NCBI GenBank assembly: GCA_963808165.1
Contig: CAWEET010000011.1
Coordinates: 124,001 to 188,000 of the forward strand
Direction: 5' to 3'
DNA length: 64,000 nucleotides
From: Thiosocius sp963808165
Lineage (GTDB): Bacteria > Pseudomonadota > Gammaproteobacteria > Chromatiales > Chromatiaceae
Both the position numbers and the translations under genes were made by a program. Shown one piece after another: positions 9,859 through 19,615 of this stretch. Position 1 is the stretch's first letter. Every line of letters begins with the position of its first letter. The notes under the pieces were generated by a model that had not been told where the DNA came from, searched no databases, and saw nothing but the letters and a program-made list of their open reading frames with translations.

Positions 9859-12030
9859 ATGCAGGATGGCCAAACGACATCGGAACTCGAGCGAATCTTT
9901 CAGGCCCGGCACCATGATCCCTTCACGGTACTGGGAAGACATCCCGGCGGCGATGGCCGCGATCTGATCCGCGTCTACATCCCGGGCGCGACCGACGTGA
10001 GCGTCGTCGAGGGCAATCTCGCACTCGAGCGCGTCCCCGGTACCGACCTGTTCGAATGGCGGGGAGATCCGGAGACGGTCCCGCTGCGTTATCGACTGGC
10101 GTGGCGCGACAGCGCCCATCACGAGCACATCGGTCACGACCCCTACAGCTTCCTGCCGCAGATCCCGGATTTCGACCTGCACCTGTTCAACGAGGGCAGG
10201 CATCGTCATGCCTACCGTTTCCTCGGCAGCCATCCGCATGAGATCGACGGCGTCACGGGCTTTCTGTTCGCAGTCTGGGCACCGAACGCGGAACGGGTCA
10301 GCGTGGTCGGAGATTTCAACCAATGGGACGGACGCCGCCACCCGATGCGGGTGCGCGGCGGCACCGGCGTGTGGGAACTCTTCATACCGGACCTGCCGGC
10401 CACCCGCGTGTACAAATACGAAATACGCAACCGGCACAGCGGCGAGGTGCTGTTGAAAAGCGACCCCTATGCCCAGGCCTACGAACTGCGCCCCGACACC
10501 GCCTCCCTGATCAGCGCGCCGCCGGCGCACCAGTGGCAGGACGCGGGCTGGCTCGGGGCACGCGCCGCGGCGGACTGGCAGCACTCGCCGATGTCGATCT
10601 ACGAGGTGCACCTGGGCTCGTGGCAGCGCGGCCCGGAAGGCGAGTTTCTCAGCTACCGCGAGCTGGCCGGGCGCCTGGTCGCCTACGTGCAGGAGGTGGG
10701 TTTCACTCACATCGAGTTGCTGCCGATCACCGAGCACCCCTACGACCCCTCCTGGGGCTATCAGAGCACCGGCTACTTCGCGCCGACCAGCCGCTATGGC
10801 CGTCCGGACGACTTTCGCTATTTCGTCGACTACTGTCACCAGAACGGCATCGGCGTCATCCTCGACTGGGTGCCGGCCCACTTTCCGAAGGATGCCTATG
10901 GACTGGCGCGCTTCGACGGTACGCCGCTGTACGAGCACGAGGACCCGCGCCTGGGTGAACACCTGGACTGGTCCACGCTGATCTACAACTACGGCCGCAA
11001 TGAGGTGCGCAACTTCCTGCTGTCGAGCGCAATGTTCTGGTTCGAGGAGATGCACATCGACGGGCTGCGCGTGGATGCCGTCGCCTCCATGCTCTACCTC
11101 GACTATTCACGGGAAGAATGGGTCCCCAACAAATACGGTGGCCGCGAAAACCTGGAGGCGCTGGAGTTCCTGCGCGAGCTGAACGTCGCCGTGCACGAGG
11201 AACAGCCGGGCGCGCTGATGATCGCGGAAGAATCCACCTCCTGGCCGATGGTCAGCCGCCCGGTCGAACTCGGCGGGCTCGGCTTCGACATCAAGTGGAA
11301 CATGGGCTGGATGAACGACACCCTGGAATACATGGCCAATGAGCCGATCTACCGGCGCTATCACCAGGGCAGCCTGACCTTCAGCATGCTGTATGCGTTC
11401 ACCGAGAACTTCCTGCTGCCCTTCTCACACGACGAGGTCGTGCACGGCAAGCAGTCCATGCCGAACAAGATGCCGGGCGACGAATGGCAGCGCTTCGCCA
11501 ATCTGCGCGCCCTGTACACCTACATGTTCTGCCACCCTGGCAAGAAGCTGCTGTTCATGGGCACCGAACTGGCTCAGGGCCTGGAGTGGAACTGCATGCA
11601 GACGCTGGACTGGTACGTGCTGGACTACCCGCTGCACCAGGGCATGCAGCGTCTGGTCAAGGACCTGAACCACCTCTACCGGAGCCGACCGGCGCTGTTC
11701 CATTACGAGTTCGACTGGCGCGGATTCGAGTGGATCGACTGCCATGATGCCGACAACTCGGTGCTCAGCTTCATCCGACAGAGCGACGATGAGTACCTGA
11801 TCGTCGTGCTCAATCTGACGCCGGTGCCGCGTGAGGGTTACCGTATCGGGGTGCCGGACCCGGGCGGATACGAGGAGATATTCAACTCCGATTCCAGCTT
11901 TTACGGCGGCTCCAACCTGGGTAACGGCGGGAACGGCTTGAGCGCCGACGACACCCCCTGGATGGGCCGGCCACATTCGCTGAGCCTGACCCTGCCGCCG
12001 CTGTCCGGCATCGTGCTGAAGCAGGCCTGA
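9859..12030 (+). CDS. glgB: 1,4-alpha-glucan branching enzyme
   Basis: The product (723 aa) makes alpha-1,6 branches in glycogen. I choose ATG 9859, with AGGAGAG 8 bases upstream. Order: an N-terminal CBM48-like domain (HDPFTVLGRHPGG), a second CBM48 domain (GFLFAVWAPNAERVSVVGDF), the GH13 catalytic barrel and a C-terminal beta domain. Catalytic motifs are GLRVDAVASMLY (nucleophile Asp), MIAEEST (acid/base Glu) and FSHDEVVHGK. The length equals that of typical proteobacterial GlgB. No other glycogen genes are adjacent, so it may act with genes elsewhere. Confidence 0.97.
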   Translation: MQDGQTTSELERIFQARHHDPFTVLGRHPGGDGRDLIRVYIPGATDVSVVEGNLALERVPGTDLFEWRGDPETVPLRYRLAWRDSAHHEHIGHDPYSFLPQIPDFDLHLFNEGRHRHAYRFLGSHPHEIDGVTGFLFAVWAPNAERVSVVGDFNQWDGRRHPMRVRGGTGVWELFIPDLPATRVYKYEIRNRHSGEVLLKSDPYAQAYELRPDTASLISAPPAHQWQDAGWLGARAAADWQHSPMSIYEVHLGSWQRGPEGEFLSYRELAGRLVAYVQEVGFTHIELLPITEHPYDPSWGYQSTGYFAPTSRYGRPDDFRYFVDYCHQNGIGVILDWVPAHFPKDAYGLARFDGTPLYEHEDPRLGEHLDWSTLIYNYGRNEVRNFLLSSAMFWFEEMHIDGLRVDAVASMLYLDYSREEWVPNKYGGRENLEALEFLRELNVAVHEEQPGALMIAEESTSWPMVSRPVELGGLGFDIKWNMGWMNDTLEYMANEPIYRRYHQGSLTFSMLYAFTENFLLPFSHDEVVHGKQSMPNKMPGDEWQRFANLRALYTYMFCHPGKKLLFMGTELAQGLEWNCMQTLDWYVLDYPLHQGMQRLVKDLNHLYRSRPALFHYEFDWRGFEWIDCHDADNSVLSFIRQSDDEYLIVVLNLTPVPREGYRIGVPDPGGYEEIFNSDSSFYGGSNLGNGGNGLSADDTPWMGRPHSLSLTLPPLSGIVLKQA

Positions 12031-12448
12031 GTGCACGACGCGGCCGGCGACATCGACTCCTCCCGGGTTCGGGAATTGCCCGACCCGTCCAACCGCCATG
12101 GCACTGTCTCAGTCACCTGTGCCCCGGCGCGCCCGATGCGCGGGCGTCTGCCGCAGGGATGCAGCAGTCGAGCCTCCAGGGATGGATTCACGGCGCCCCG
12201 CACGTCGAATGCACCGGGTACGCCGTTCGACTCCTTCACCTTCGCGGCGAAGGTGAGATCGGGTAAATCCCAATGACTTCCAGATCATCGCGAGCGCAGA
12301 CACCGACTATCGGGTCATGGCCGAAGCAGCCAGTATCCTCGGCAAGTACGCGAGTACGCACCGACTCATCCGCGATATGATTGCAAAAATGCGGGCGGCC
12401 ATGCGTCACCGCTGAGCAAACACCCAAGAGTCCATGAGGTCGAGAAAC
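12031..12448. other. intergenic stretch with repeat copy 2 and a possible coding remnant
   Basis: About 420 bases. The second dispersed repeat copy is at 12135-12223. From about 12270 to 12416 one plus-strand frame reads DFQIIASADTDYRVMAEAAS, then ILGKYASTHRLIRDMIAKM and a stop. This looks like the C-terminal end of a protein but has no start codon or upstream frame. It may be a gene remnant; I cannot name the family. Confidence 0.4.
12135..12223 (+). repeat. dispersed about 85-bp repeat, copy 2
   Basis: It shares GATGCGCGGGC..CTGCCGCAGGG, GCAGTCGAGCCTCCAGGG, GGATTCACGGCG.CCCGC and GTCGAATGC.CCGGGT with the copies at 7593, 19685 and 42074. It is in the same orientation, about 105 bases downstream of the glgB stop codon. 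Confidence 0.7.
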
Positions 12449-13054
12449 ATGTTCAACAGACACGTCGTGTTTTTTCTAGCAATCAGTCTTTTCCTCGGCG
12501 GCTGCGCCTCCACGAAACTGGTCAACGAGTGGCAGGTCGACGGCAAGTCTTTCGGGCCCTACCGCAATGTGTTGGTCATCGGCATTGGTGAAGAGGCCGG
12601 GTCACGCCGTACCTTCGAAGACGTCTTCTCCTCCAAACTCCGTGCGGCCGGCACGCAAGCCTCGCCCGCCTACACCTTGTTGCCAAGCACCGGCGCGGCC
12701 GACGAGCAGACCCTGCTGAACAGCGTCCGGGAGGTCAACGCCGACGCCGTGCTGATGACGCGGCTGGTGCGCATGGACAACAAGACCGAATACACCCCAC
12801 CACAGACGCGGATGATGCCGGGACCCGGCTTTTACGGCTACTACAATGCCGGCTGGGCGTACTACGAACCGGGCCGCGTAAACAACTACACGATCGCGGT
12901 CGTTGAAACCAATCTGTGGGACGCTGCCAGCAGAGAGCTGGTCTGGTCCGGTACCACTGAGACCTTTCAGCCGGGCGAACTGCGCAAAGAGGTCGAAGGG
13001 TATTCCGACCTGATGATCGAGGCGCTGCAGAAACGTGAGCTGCTGCAGCAGTAG
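12449..13054 (+). CDS. outer-membrane lipoprotein, DUF4136-like
   Basis: The product is about 201 aa with an N-terminal lipoprotein signal: hydrophobic stretch VFFLAISLFLGG and lipobox LGGC, then ASTKLVNEWQVDG. ATG 12449 has GAGG nine bases upstream; ATG 12434 adds five residues and is also possible. The body, with KSFGPYRNVLVIGIGEE, resembles small lipoproteins of the DUF4136 type. A tyrosine/glycine-rich stretch (FYGYYNAGWAYYEPG) precedes the C-terminal part, where WSGTTETF is typical of that group. It is probably anchored in the envelope; its function is unknown. Confidence 0.7.
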   Translation: MFNRHVVFFLAISLFLGGCASTKLVNEWQVDGKSFGPYRNVLVIGIGEEAGSRRTFEDVFSSKLRAAGTQASPAYTLLPSTGAADEQTLLNSVREVNADAVLMTRLVRMDNKTEYTPPQTRMMPGPGFYGYYNAGWAYYEPGRVNNYTIAVVETNLWDAASRELVWSGTTETFQPGELRKEVEGYSDLMIEALQKRELLQQ

Positions 13055-13189
13055 GCAAGATTGCGGGCGGCGGCGATTTCGGCCAGATCCCGGAAGCCCC
13101 GTGGCGTCCGGGATCCCGTCACCCCATCATCGATACCCGGTTCATGCGAATGGCACTTACCTGGGAGCGCAAGCGGCTGCCGACAACAT

Positions 13190-14011
13190 CTACATCTGCT
13201 CGTCGAGCGACTGGCGCAGCATCTGGCCGATCGGGATCATCCGGGCGATCACCGTGTCGGTGAACTCGAAAACGGCGCTACGCACCTGATCGGCGACCAG
13301 ACCGGCCGGGCGCGGGCCGAGGTCGGAAGCCAGGTAGGCCGCATGCAGCCGCGCCTTCTGCTGGGTGTCCTCGATCAGTCGCAGCAGCGAGCCATCGGCA
13401 TGCATCGCAGCGAGCTGCGCCCAACTCAGCGAAAGATAGCCGGGCCACAGGGCGATATGCTTGTAGATGCTGGCCACCACCCGGTTCGGCCCCGGTTTGG
13501 CGCCGAGGTCATTGAGGACCAACACCTGCTGACTGATCTCGCCGGACAGGTCGGCCACCTCCGGGATCGGCGGTAGAGGCACCGCCGTGAACGGCAGCGC
13601 GGCCCGTGGGCGACCGGCGTGCGGTGGCACGGCGGGCTCGGCGAGCAACGCGGACAGGGAAACCATGTTCAACAGATTGCCCCGATTATAGGTATCCAGA
13701 ATGGCACCGATTGTGTCGCGACCATCGCTGCCGACGCCAACCAGGGCAAGGGTGGCGTCGCTCAGGCTCGGCAGTTGCGGGTAGGACAGCTGTGCCTGCA
13801 GGTGTTCACATTCGCTTTCCACGCGCCCGGAGACAAACATCGGCTTGGCCGCCTGCCAGGCCCAACGCAGGCCGCCATCGATGGTGGCGATGTGCCGCCA
13901 GACGTAGTTGATCGCGGAGACGTTCAGGGTCTCACGAATATCGGCATAGAGTTCGGCAACTTCGCCAGTCGCGCCGCTTTCGCTAACCGCCGGCAGGGTG
14001 TCTTTGGCCAT
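13190..14011 (-). CDS. DehI-like 2-haloacid dehalogenase family protein
   Basis: The product (273 aa) starts at ATG 14011, with AAGGA upstream; a longer frame reaches 14122 but adds unlikely residues. The sequence has two related halves: GEVAELYADIRETLNVSAIN with RWAWQAAKPMF in the first, and DLSGEISQQVLVLNDLGAKP with SLSWAQLAAMHADG in the second. This tandem layout fits the halocarboxylic acid dehydrogenase/DehI family, which hydrolyses 2-haloacids. Substrate and activity are not provable here. It is divergent from the CadC-like regulator at 14418, about 400 bases away. Confidence 0.6.
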   Translation of the reverse strand: MAKDTLPAVSESGATGEVAELYADIRETLNVSAINYVWRHIATIDGGLRWAWQAAKPMFVSGRVESECEHLQAQLSYPQLPSLSDATLALVGVGSDGRDTIGAILDTYNRGNLLNMVSLSALLAEPAVPPHAGRPRAALPFTAVPLPPIPEVADLSGEISQQVLVLNDLGAKPGPNRVVASIYKHIALWPGYLSLSWAQLAAMHADGSLLRLIEDTQQKARLHAAYLASDLGPRPAGLVADQVRSAVFEFTDTVIARMIPIGQMLRQSLDEQM

Positions 14012-14417
14012 AGCAGGATTCCTTATTGATGCGGGCGCTGTGTGGCGGCAAGCGGGTGGCCACGCGAAGCGCATAAAACCATTCTGCCAGCATATCGCGG
14101 CAGGCAGGCGCTGTTCGAGCAATCAGGAATTTATAGCCTTTTTCGCTCGCTTGTGCCGGCAGACTGCACCCATGATGCCGGAAAATGCTGCCGACACATC
14201 GACAGCTGCCGCTGCCTGGACTGACGTCGATGGCAGTTGCTGCAGGGCTGGCACGCTGGTCCCATCCGCGGCAAGCGGCCCGCGAAGCCAGGCAGCAACA
14301 GCAGGTCGACTATGGTTTAGGCATGCCGCGATCTTTTTGCGGCCTCACCCGGCAAGAACGCGCATGATGGGTCAAACACAGCCGTATGGGCATCTCGAGT
14401 GATGACGTTGATGAGCT
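14012..14417. other. divergent intergenic region, no gene seen
   Basis: About 400 bases between the DehI-like gene and the CadC-like regulator, which read away from each other. It must hold both promoters. I saw no strong hairpin, repeat or FNR-type box. Frames in it are short and unlike known proteins. Confidence 0.5.
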
Positions 14418-16106
14418 ATGAGCGATAGGCGAGGTGCCGCCCGCTTAGTGAATCCTGCCCCGATCAGCGCAATCGATTCCGCGCCGCTGGACGATTTTTC
14501 CGTGGGTGGGTGTCGCGTGCACCCGGGCGAGAATATCATGCGATGTGAAGGTGAGCTGGTCGCGCTGGAACCCAAGGTGATGACGCTGCTGGTCTACCTC
14601 GCGCAGAACGCCGGCAGCACCATCAGCCGCGAGCAACTGTTCGAGGCGATCTGGCCGGGCGTCGTCGTCAGTGACGATACCCTGACCCAGGCCGTCACGA
14701 AGTTACGCAAGGCCTTCAAGGACGATGCCAAGCATCCGCGTTACATCCAGACCGTGCCCAAGCGGGGCTACCGACTGTGCGCGGCTGTAACCCCTGTTGG
14801 AGGCACCTTGCCCACCCCCCGGGCGAACGGCCGATACAGACCGCGCCGCTTCGTCGTCGCGGCGCTCGCCCTGCTGGCCGGCGCGATCACGCTCTTGATC
14901 GTGGTGGACAGGCACGAATCAGTGCCGCCGCAGAGCATGCCCGACGGCCTGCCCACGCTGACGGTGGCGCCTTTCAGTCTGCTCGGGGGAGACGACTCGC
15001 AGGCCTACCTGGCCCAGGGTCTCACCTACGACCTGATCACCGACCTTTCGAAACTCTCCGGGCTGCTGGTGATCGGCTCGCGCTCCATCATGGGCCAAAA
15101 GACGGCCCCAGAAGACATGCATCCGGTGCGCTACCGGGTACAGGGAGAGGTCCAGCGAATCGACCAGCAACTGCGTGTGCACGTCCACCTGTCCGATGCC
15201 CGGAGTGGGCAGCAGCTCTGGTCGGAGCGCTATCTGCGGCCGATCGACAATCTGTTCGAGATCCAGGCGGCGATCAGTCGACAGATCGTGTCGACGCTGG
15301 CGATCAAGGTGGACCAAGAGGAACAACGCCGACTGGCGCGACGGTACACGCACAGCGTGCAGGCCTATGAATTGTTCCTGCGCGCCCAATCGCTGTTGCT
15401 GGTGCGCCTGAGGCCGGAGAACCTGGATGCGCGACGGATGTTTCGTCAGGCGATCGCGGTAGACCCCGCGTTCGCCCGGGCCTATGGGGGTCTGGCACTG
15501 AGCTTTGCGGCGGATTTTCGCAATCAATGGACATCGGACGGGGCCGCGGCGCTGCAACGGGCGCACGCAGTCGCGCGCACGGCACTCGAGATAGACCCGG
15601 AGATACCCGAAGTCTACTGGGTACTCGCCTACGTCAGCGCCCAGCAGCGTCAACATGCAAACGCCGTCGAACTGTTACGCAAGGCAGTGTCTCTCGACCA
15701 TTCTTTTGCGGATGCATACGCGCTGATGGGCGGCATCAAGACCTATATGGGACGACCCGATGAGACCTTGCCGCTGGTGCGGACCGCGATGCGCCTCAAC
15801 CCGGATGCGGGTTATCTGTATTTCCTGCTTCTGGGGCGCGCCTATTACTTTCTGGGCGACTGGGAGCAGTCACTGATCAACCTCGGCGAGGCCCTGGAAC
15901 GCAATCCGAGCAATCTGGAGGCCCGCATCTATCTGGCCGCGACCCTCGCCGCCGCAGGCAGCGCCGAGGAGGCGGCCTGGCAACGGGACGAGATCCTGAT
16001 GCTCGAGCAGGATTTCGACGCAGAAAAATGGTTGCAGACCTATCCGATGAGCGACGGGGGCCAGCAAGGCCGCTTGCTGAGGACGCTCCGCGAACTGGGG
16101 CTTTGA
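14418..16106 (+). CDS. CadC-like membrane transcriptional regulator with TPR region
   Basis: The product is 562 aa. Residues about 25-115 form an OmpR/CadC winged-helix DNA-binding domain (LEPKVMTLLVYLAQNAGSTI, REQLFEAIWPGVVVSDDTL, VPKRGYRLCA). A single membrane helix follows near 140-160 (FVVAALALLAGAITLLIVV). Next is a region like the TolB-type domain of adenylate-cyclase-associated regulators (LPTLTVAPFSLLGGDDSQ). TPR-like repeats fill the C-terminal half (DPAFARAYGGLALSFA, NPDAGYLYFLLLGRAYYFLG). Such proteins sense an envelope or cytosolic signal and bind DNA directly from the membrane. The target is unknown; the divergent DehI-like gene is a candidate. Confidence 0.85.
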   Translation: MSDRRGAARLVNPAPISAIDSAPLDDFSVGGCRVHPGENIMRCEGELVALEPKVMTLLVYLAQNAGSTISREQLFEAIWPGVVVSDDTLTQAVTKLRKAFKDDAKHPRYIQTVPKRGYRLCAAVTPVGGTLPTPRANGRYRPRRFVVAALALLAGAITLLIVVDRHESVPPQSMPDGLPTLTVAPFSLLGGDDSQAYLAQGLTYDLITDLSKLSGLLVIGSRSIMGQKTAPEDMHPVRYRVQGEVQRIDQQLRVHVHLSDARSGQQLWSERYLRPIDNLFEIQAAISRQIVSTLAIKVDQEEQRRLARRYTHSVQAYELFLRAQSLLLVRLRPENLDARRMFRQAIAVDPAFARAYGGLALSFAADFRNQWTSDGAAALQRAHAVARTALEIDPEIPEVYWVLAYVSAQQRQHANAVELLRKAVSLDHSFADAYALMGGIKTYMGRPDETLPLVRTAMRLNPDAGYLYFLLLGRAYYFLGDWEQSLINLGEALERNPSNLEARIYLAATLAAAGSAEEAAWQRDEILMLEQDFDAEKWLQTYPMSDGGQQGRLLRTLRELGL

Positions 16107-16384
16107 CTGCCCTGGCGCGCCAGCAGGCAGCGAATAAACCTCCGGCGTGTCCGGAACCAGGACCCCCGCCCCGGTGATACGGCGCTGGGCCAGCACCGGG
16201 GGACTCAGCGCATCGCGCGCAGCGACTAGGCCGCAGACAGGTGGTCGAGTAGCTCGCATTGCGCCGGAGTGCCGGATACGGCGGCCAGATCAATCCTTCG
16301 TGATTTCTTCGTGGGGCCTTCGTGCGCGGCATAGCGCCGCCTGCTATTTGTCTGTGCACGCAATGCCACAGACAGGATTCACAG

Positions 16385-17329
16385 ATGAACAAGACCACCA
16401 GGCTGGCGATCGCCCAGGTACCGCCAGTGGTGCTGGACCGCCGGCACACAATGGACAGGGCGGTCGAATACATCAAGGAGGCCGCCGACGGGGGTGCTGG
16501 ACTCGTCGTCTTCCCGGAGGCATTCGTGCCGGGTTATCCGGCCTGGATCTGGCGCCTCAGACCAGGCGGCGACTGGGATCTGAGCGAGCGGCTACACACT
16601 GCCCTGCTGGATCAGGCCGTGGACATCCGCCGTGGCGACCTGGAGCCCTTGTGTGAAGCTGCGCGCCGTCACAAGCTCACGGTGCTTTGCGGTATCAACG
16701 AGCGCGACAGCGAACTGAGTCGCTCCACCCTCTACAACAGCTACGTGGTGATCGGGACGGACGGCACATTGCTGAACCGTCACCGCAAACTCATGCCGAC
16801 CAACCCGGAACGCATGGTCTGGGGGTTTGGCGACGCAACTGGTCTGAACGTCGTCGACACCCCTTCGGGCCGCACGGGCACATTGATCTGCTGGGAAAAC
16901 TATATGCCGCTGGCCCGCTACGCACTGTGCGCCCAGGGGATCGAGATATACGTCGCGCCTACGTATGACAGCGGCGACGACTGGATCGAGTCGCTGCGTC
17001 ACATTGCCCGGGAGGCCGGTTGCTGGGTAATCGGCAGCGGCAACCTGCTGCGCGGCGGTGACATGCTCACCGACAGGGTCGATCTGTCTGCGCTCTACCC
17101 CGACCCGGAGGAATGGGTGAATGCCGGCGATTCGGTGGTTATCGCACCGGACCGGGAACTGATCGCCGGTCCGCTGCGCGAGCAACAGGGACTGCTGTTC
17201 GCCGATATCGACCTGGCAAAGTGCGGTGCGGCGCGCCGCACTTTGGACATTGCGGGCCACTATTCGCGACCGGACATATTCCAACTGCAGGTCGACCGAC
17301 AAACCCAATGCCCAGCGGTCTACAAATGA
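16385..17329 (+). CDS. nitrilase (carbon-nitrogen hydrolase)
   Basis: The product (314 aa) starts at ATG 16385, with AGGA about 10 bases before. Its Glu-Lys-Cys triad is visible: FPEAFVPGYPAWIW (Glu), HRKLMPTNPERMVW (Lys) and TLICWENYMPLARYAL (Cys). The FVPGYP and CWENYMP contexts are typical of true nitrilases (nitrile to carboxylate plus ammonia) rather than amidases. The length is normal. It is cytosolic, and its natural substrate is unknown. It stands as a single gene after the CadC-like regulator, which may or may not control it. Confidence 0.9.
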   Translation: MNKTTRLAIAQVPPVVLDRRHTMDRAVEYIKEAADGGAGLVVFPEAFVPGYPAWIWRLRPGGDWDLSERLHTALLDQAVDIRRGDLEPLCEAARRHKLTVLCGINERDSELSRSTLYNSYVVIGTDGTLLNRHRKLMPTNPERMVWGFGDATGLNVVDTPSGRTGTLICWENYMPLARYALCAQGIEIYVAPTYDSGDDWIESLRHIAREAGCWVIGSGNLLRGGDMLTDRVDLSALYPDPEEWVNAGDSVVIAPDRELIAGPLREQQGLLFADIDLAKCGAARRTLDIAGHYSRPDIFQLQVDRQTQCPAVYK

Positions 17330-17381
17330 AGGACAACAGTCAGCGGATCCGGGACGAGCGTGCATCAGGGAGGCTGTTCAA

Positions 17382-17398
17382 GTCGGGCACGGCCCGAC
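17382..17398. repeat. GTCGGGC palindrome (copy 2)
   Basis: GTCGGGC ACG GCCCGAC, followed by CT, differs by one loop base from the element at 5211-5227. It lies 53 bases after the nitrilase stop, between it and the convergent bacteriohemerythrin gene, a position suited to a bidirectional terminator. Confidence 0.5.
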
Positions 17399-17476
17399 CT
17401 GTCCGTTGCTCTCGCGTTAAGCGGAAGGTAACCGGCAATATCCGAAAGGGGCGTATGCCGCCTTTTCGCTACGCGG

Positions 17477-17884
17477 TCAAAAGACACCCTTTCGATTGAG
17501 CGCGGCTCCCAACTTCTTGTCGAACCCCAGGATGTGGGCCAGAAACCAGTCGTTGGAGACATCGTATTCGGAATAGAACGCGGGGTGTTTTCCTCGAGAG
17601 ACGGCTTGGACGATATGTTCCAGGTGCCTGAGCAGCAGCTCGTGGTCCCGATGGTGTATGTCGGCAAACTCGAGGGCGTGCTCTTTCATCAGCTGCTCTT
17701 CGGAAGCAAAATGAAAACGTGCGTACTCGACCAAGTCAAGGACCAGCTGGCGCAGAGCCTCCTTGTCGATCTTCGCCGTCACGCCGGCATGCAGTTTGTT
17801 GACGTGCTCGAGCAGCGTCTTGTGCTGCGCGTCAATCTCCGCAACGTTGACACTGTATTCCTCGGACCAAACTAGAATTGGCAT
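17477..17884 (-). CDS. bacteriohemerythrin
   Basis: The product (135 aa) is a single-domain four-helix hemerythrin that binds O2, and possibly NO, at a diiron site. All ligand motifs are present: EIDAQHKTLLEHVNKLH, YARFHFASEEQLM, DIHHRDHELLLRH and WFLAHILGFDKKLG. ATG 17884 has GGAGG about 11 bases upstream. It is cytosolic. It lies just left of nnrS and the nor genes, so a role in NO or O2 handling is plausible, but no FNR-type box was seen upstream. Confidence 0.93.
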   Translation of the reverse strand: MPILVWSEEYSVNVAEIDAQHKTLLEHVNKLHAGVTAKIDKEALRQLVLDLVEYARFHFASEEQLMKEHALEFADIHHRDHELLLRHLEHIVQAVSRGKHPAFYSEYDVSNDWFLAHILGFDKKLGAALNRKGVF

Positions 17885-18374
17885 ATTCAGATTGCCTCCA
17901 GGCCAACAGCATAATGTCGGCGCCCAAGGACCGGATGCCTACGCGTGGATTCAATTGCACAACCCTGCCCGCAGGACCAAAACCGATGGTTCGGTCCCCC
18001 AGCTGACGAAATCAGCGGTAACTGCCGGCCAATCGGTTACGAAATCCAGATCATGGTTGCGAGCAGGAACAGCAAGAAAAGCTCTGCGTACATCTCAGTT
18101 CTCCAGCGGTTTCAGCAGGCTGAGCAGCCTGCAGTTTTCATACGGGGACACACGATGGTCGTTGTGTCGGCAGATGAGGCCTGAGCTGTAGGAAATAGAA
18201 ACCTGCCGCGCGCCAAGGCGCGTTGTTTCCCATGATCGATCGCAGACCTGCCGCATCCGCTGACCCGGCCCGAAGATCACCCCTCAGACGACCTGACACC
18301 TTGGCGGCCGGATCAGTCGCACGATCGGCCGCAAGCAGACGAACTCGGCCAAGAGATCTGAACGATCATCGACG
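17885..18374. other. intergenic stretch, no gene seen
   Basis: About 490 bases upstream of the bacteriohemerythrin gene and downstream of nnrS. Frames on both strands are short and show no family character. No repeat, FNR-type box or strong hairpin was recognised. Confidence 0.5.
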
Positions 18375-19580
18375 CTATCCGGGCCTGCCGTCGGCCCGCG
18401 GGCGCAACAGGACCGGCGCATAGTGCCAGGCGAACAGCACAAAGCCGAGCACCCAGAGTGCCGCCGACAGGTCCACCCACAGCACATAGTGGCTGTCCCA
18501 CTGCGCGGTTCCGAATACACGGACCAGCGCAGCGGCGTTCATTGCCAGAAACGCAAAGGTGACGACCCGCGCAACATCGATCGGACGCCCGGTGTGGCCA
18601 TTCGCAACCCGCGCCATCATCCCGATCGTAAACACCCCGACCGCACCGACAGTGAGTGCATGCAGTGCGGAAGTCGGGGCGAACAGGCCGAATGCCGCGA
18701 GGCCGTTCAGCACCGCCCCCAGCACCAGCCAGGCGTAACCGCTATGCAGCACCCAGAGCACCGGGAGCCGGAACATGCGCGCATCGAACCAGCCGGCGAG
18801 GCGGATCGCCTGAACCATCGCGAACGCCAGCCACGGCAGCCCGGACACGGCCCCCGGCAGCGCGGGCGCCAGATCGATCAGGACGATCAAGGCCAGCATG
18901 ACAAAGGTCAGGCGTTCCACCCACGGCCGCTGCGTCGGTTCGAAGCCCGGCAGCACGCTGCGGGTGAAGAACGGCATCACACGGCCGCCGACCAGCGCGA
19001 TCAGCAGCAGTACCAGATCCAACATCACCCGGCGCATATCGCCGAGACCGGCAAGCCAGCCCAGCAACTGCAGGTGCGACAGCAGATTCGCCAGACCCAT
19101 CAGCAGCAACAGCGGCAGGAACACCCTGTTGATCCGGTTCTGTCCCTGCCACAGGGGCCGATACAGACTCAATGCGACCAGCGGCAGGAAGGCGACATCG
19201 ACCGTGATTAACAGCGAGACGGGGACACCCTGCACCCAGGGCAGCAGGCGCCCGGCCAGCCAGAGCAGCGCCAGCAGGCCAAGGCGGCGGCCGGTCCAGG
19301 TCGGCTGTCCGGTCCAGTTGCGCACCGCAGTCAGCAGGAACCCGGCAATCACTGCGGCGGCATAGCCAAACAACATCTCGTGGCCATGCCAGCCGATCGC
19401 AGCATAGTGTGCCGGGGCCGCAAGGCGTCCCTGCAAGACGGGCGGCCAGATGGCCATCAGCAGCACGCCGGCGAACCCTGCGAGCAGAAAAAACGGCCGG
19501 AAGCCCAGCGCGAATGGCACCCAACGCCGCCTGGCAGATGGGCCGGGCATGACGGCCGACGACTGTTTGAGCTTGTGCAT
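18375..19580 (-). CDS. nnrS: NnrS family membrane protein
   Basis: The product (about 401 aa) has some twelve hydrophobic segments. Typical NnrS features are the N-terminal FALGFRPFFLLAG, then GWHGHEMLFGYAAAVIAGFL with LLTAVRNWTG, and a C-terminal MARVANGHTGRPI. NnrS is a heme- and copper-containing membrane protein that protects against or handles NO. Start choices are GTG 19598, ATG 19580 or ATG 19550. The FNR-type box at 19616-19629 would put transcription near 19581, so the later starts fit better. It lies downstream of norD on the same strand but has its own box. Confidence 0.9.
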   Translation of the reverse strand: MHKLKQSSAVMPGPSARRRWVPFALGFRPFFLLAGFAGVLLMAIWPPVLQGRLAAPAHYAAIGWHGHEMLFGYAAAVIAGFLLTAVRNWTGQPTWTGRRLGLLALLWLAGRLLPWVQGVPVSLLITVDVAFLPLVALSLYRPLWQGQNRINRVFLPLLLLMGLANLLSHLQLLGWLAGLGDMRRVMLDLVLLLIALVGGRVMPFFTRSVLPGFEPTQRPWVERLTFVMLALIVLIDLAPALPGAVSGLPWLAFAMVQAIRLAGWFDARMFRLPVLWVLHSGYAWLVLGAVLNGLAAFGLFAPTSALHALTVGAVGVFTIGMMARVANGHTGRPIDVARVVTFAFLAMNAAALVRVFGTAQWDSHYVLWVDLSAALWVLGFVLFAWHYAPVLLRPRADGRPG

Positions 19581-19615
19581 GGCGCCGAGGATGGCCACAG
19601 TCTGCAGAAGTCACC

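Noticed and set aside
12270..12416. Protein-like frame ending IRDMIAKMRAAMRHR
   Set aside because: It has no start codon and is closed by a stop codon just upstream; kept only as a possible remnant in the intergenic entry.
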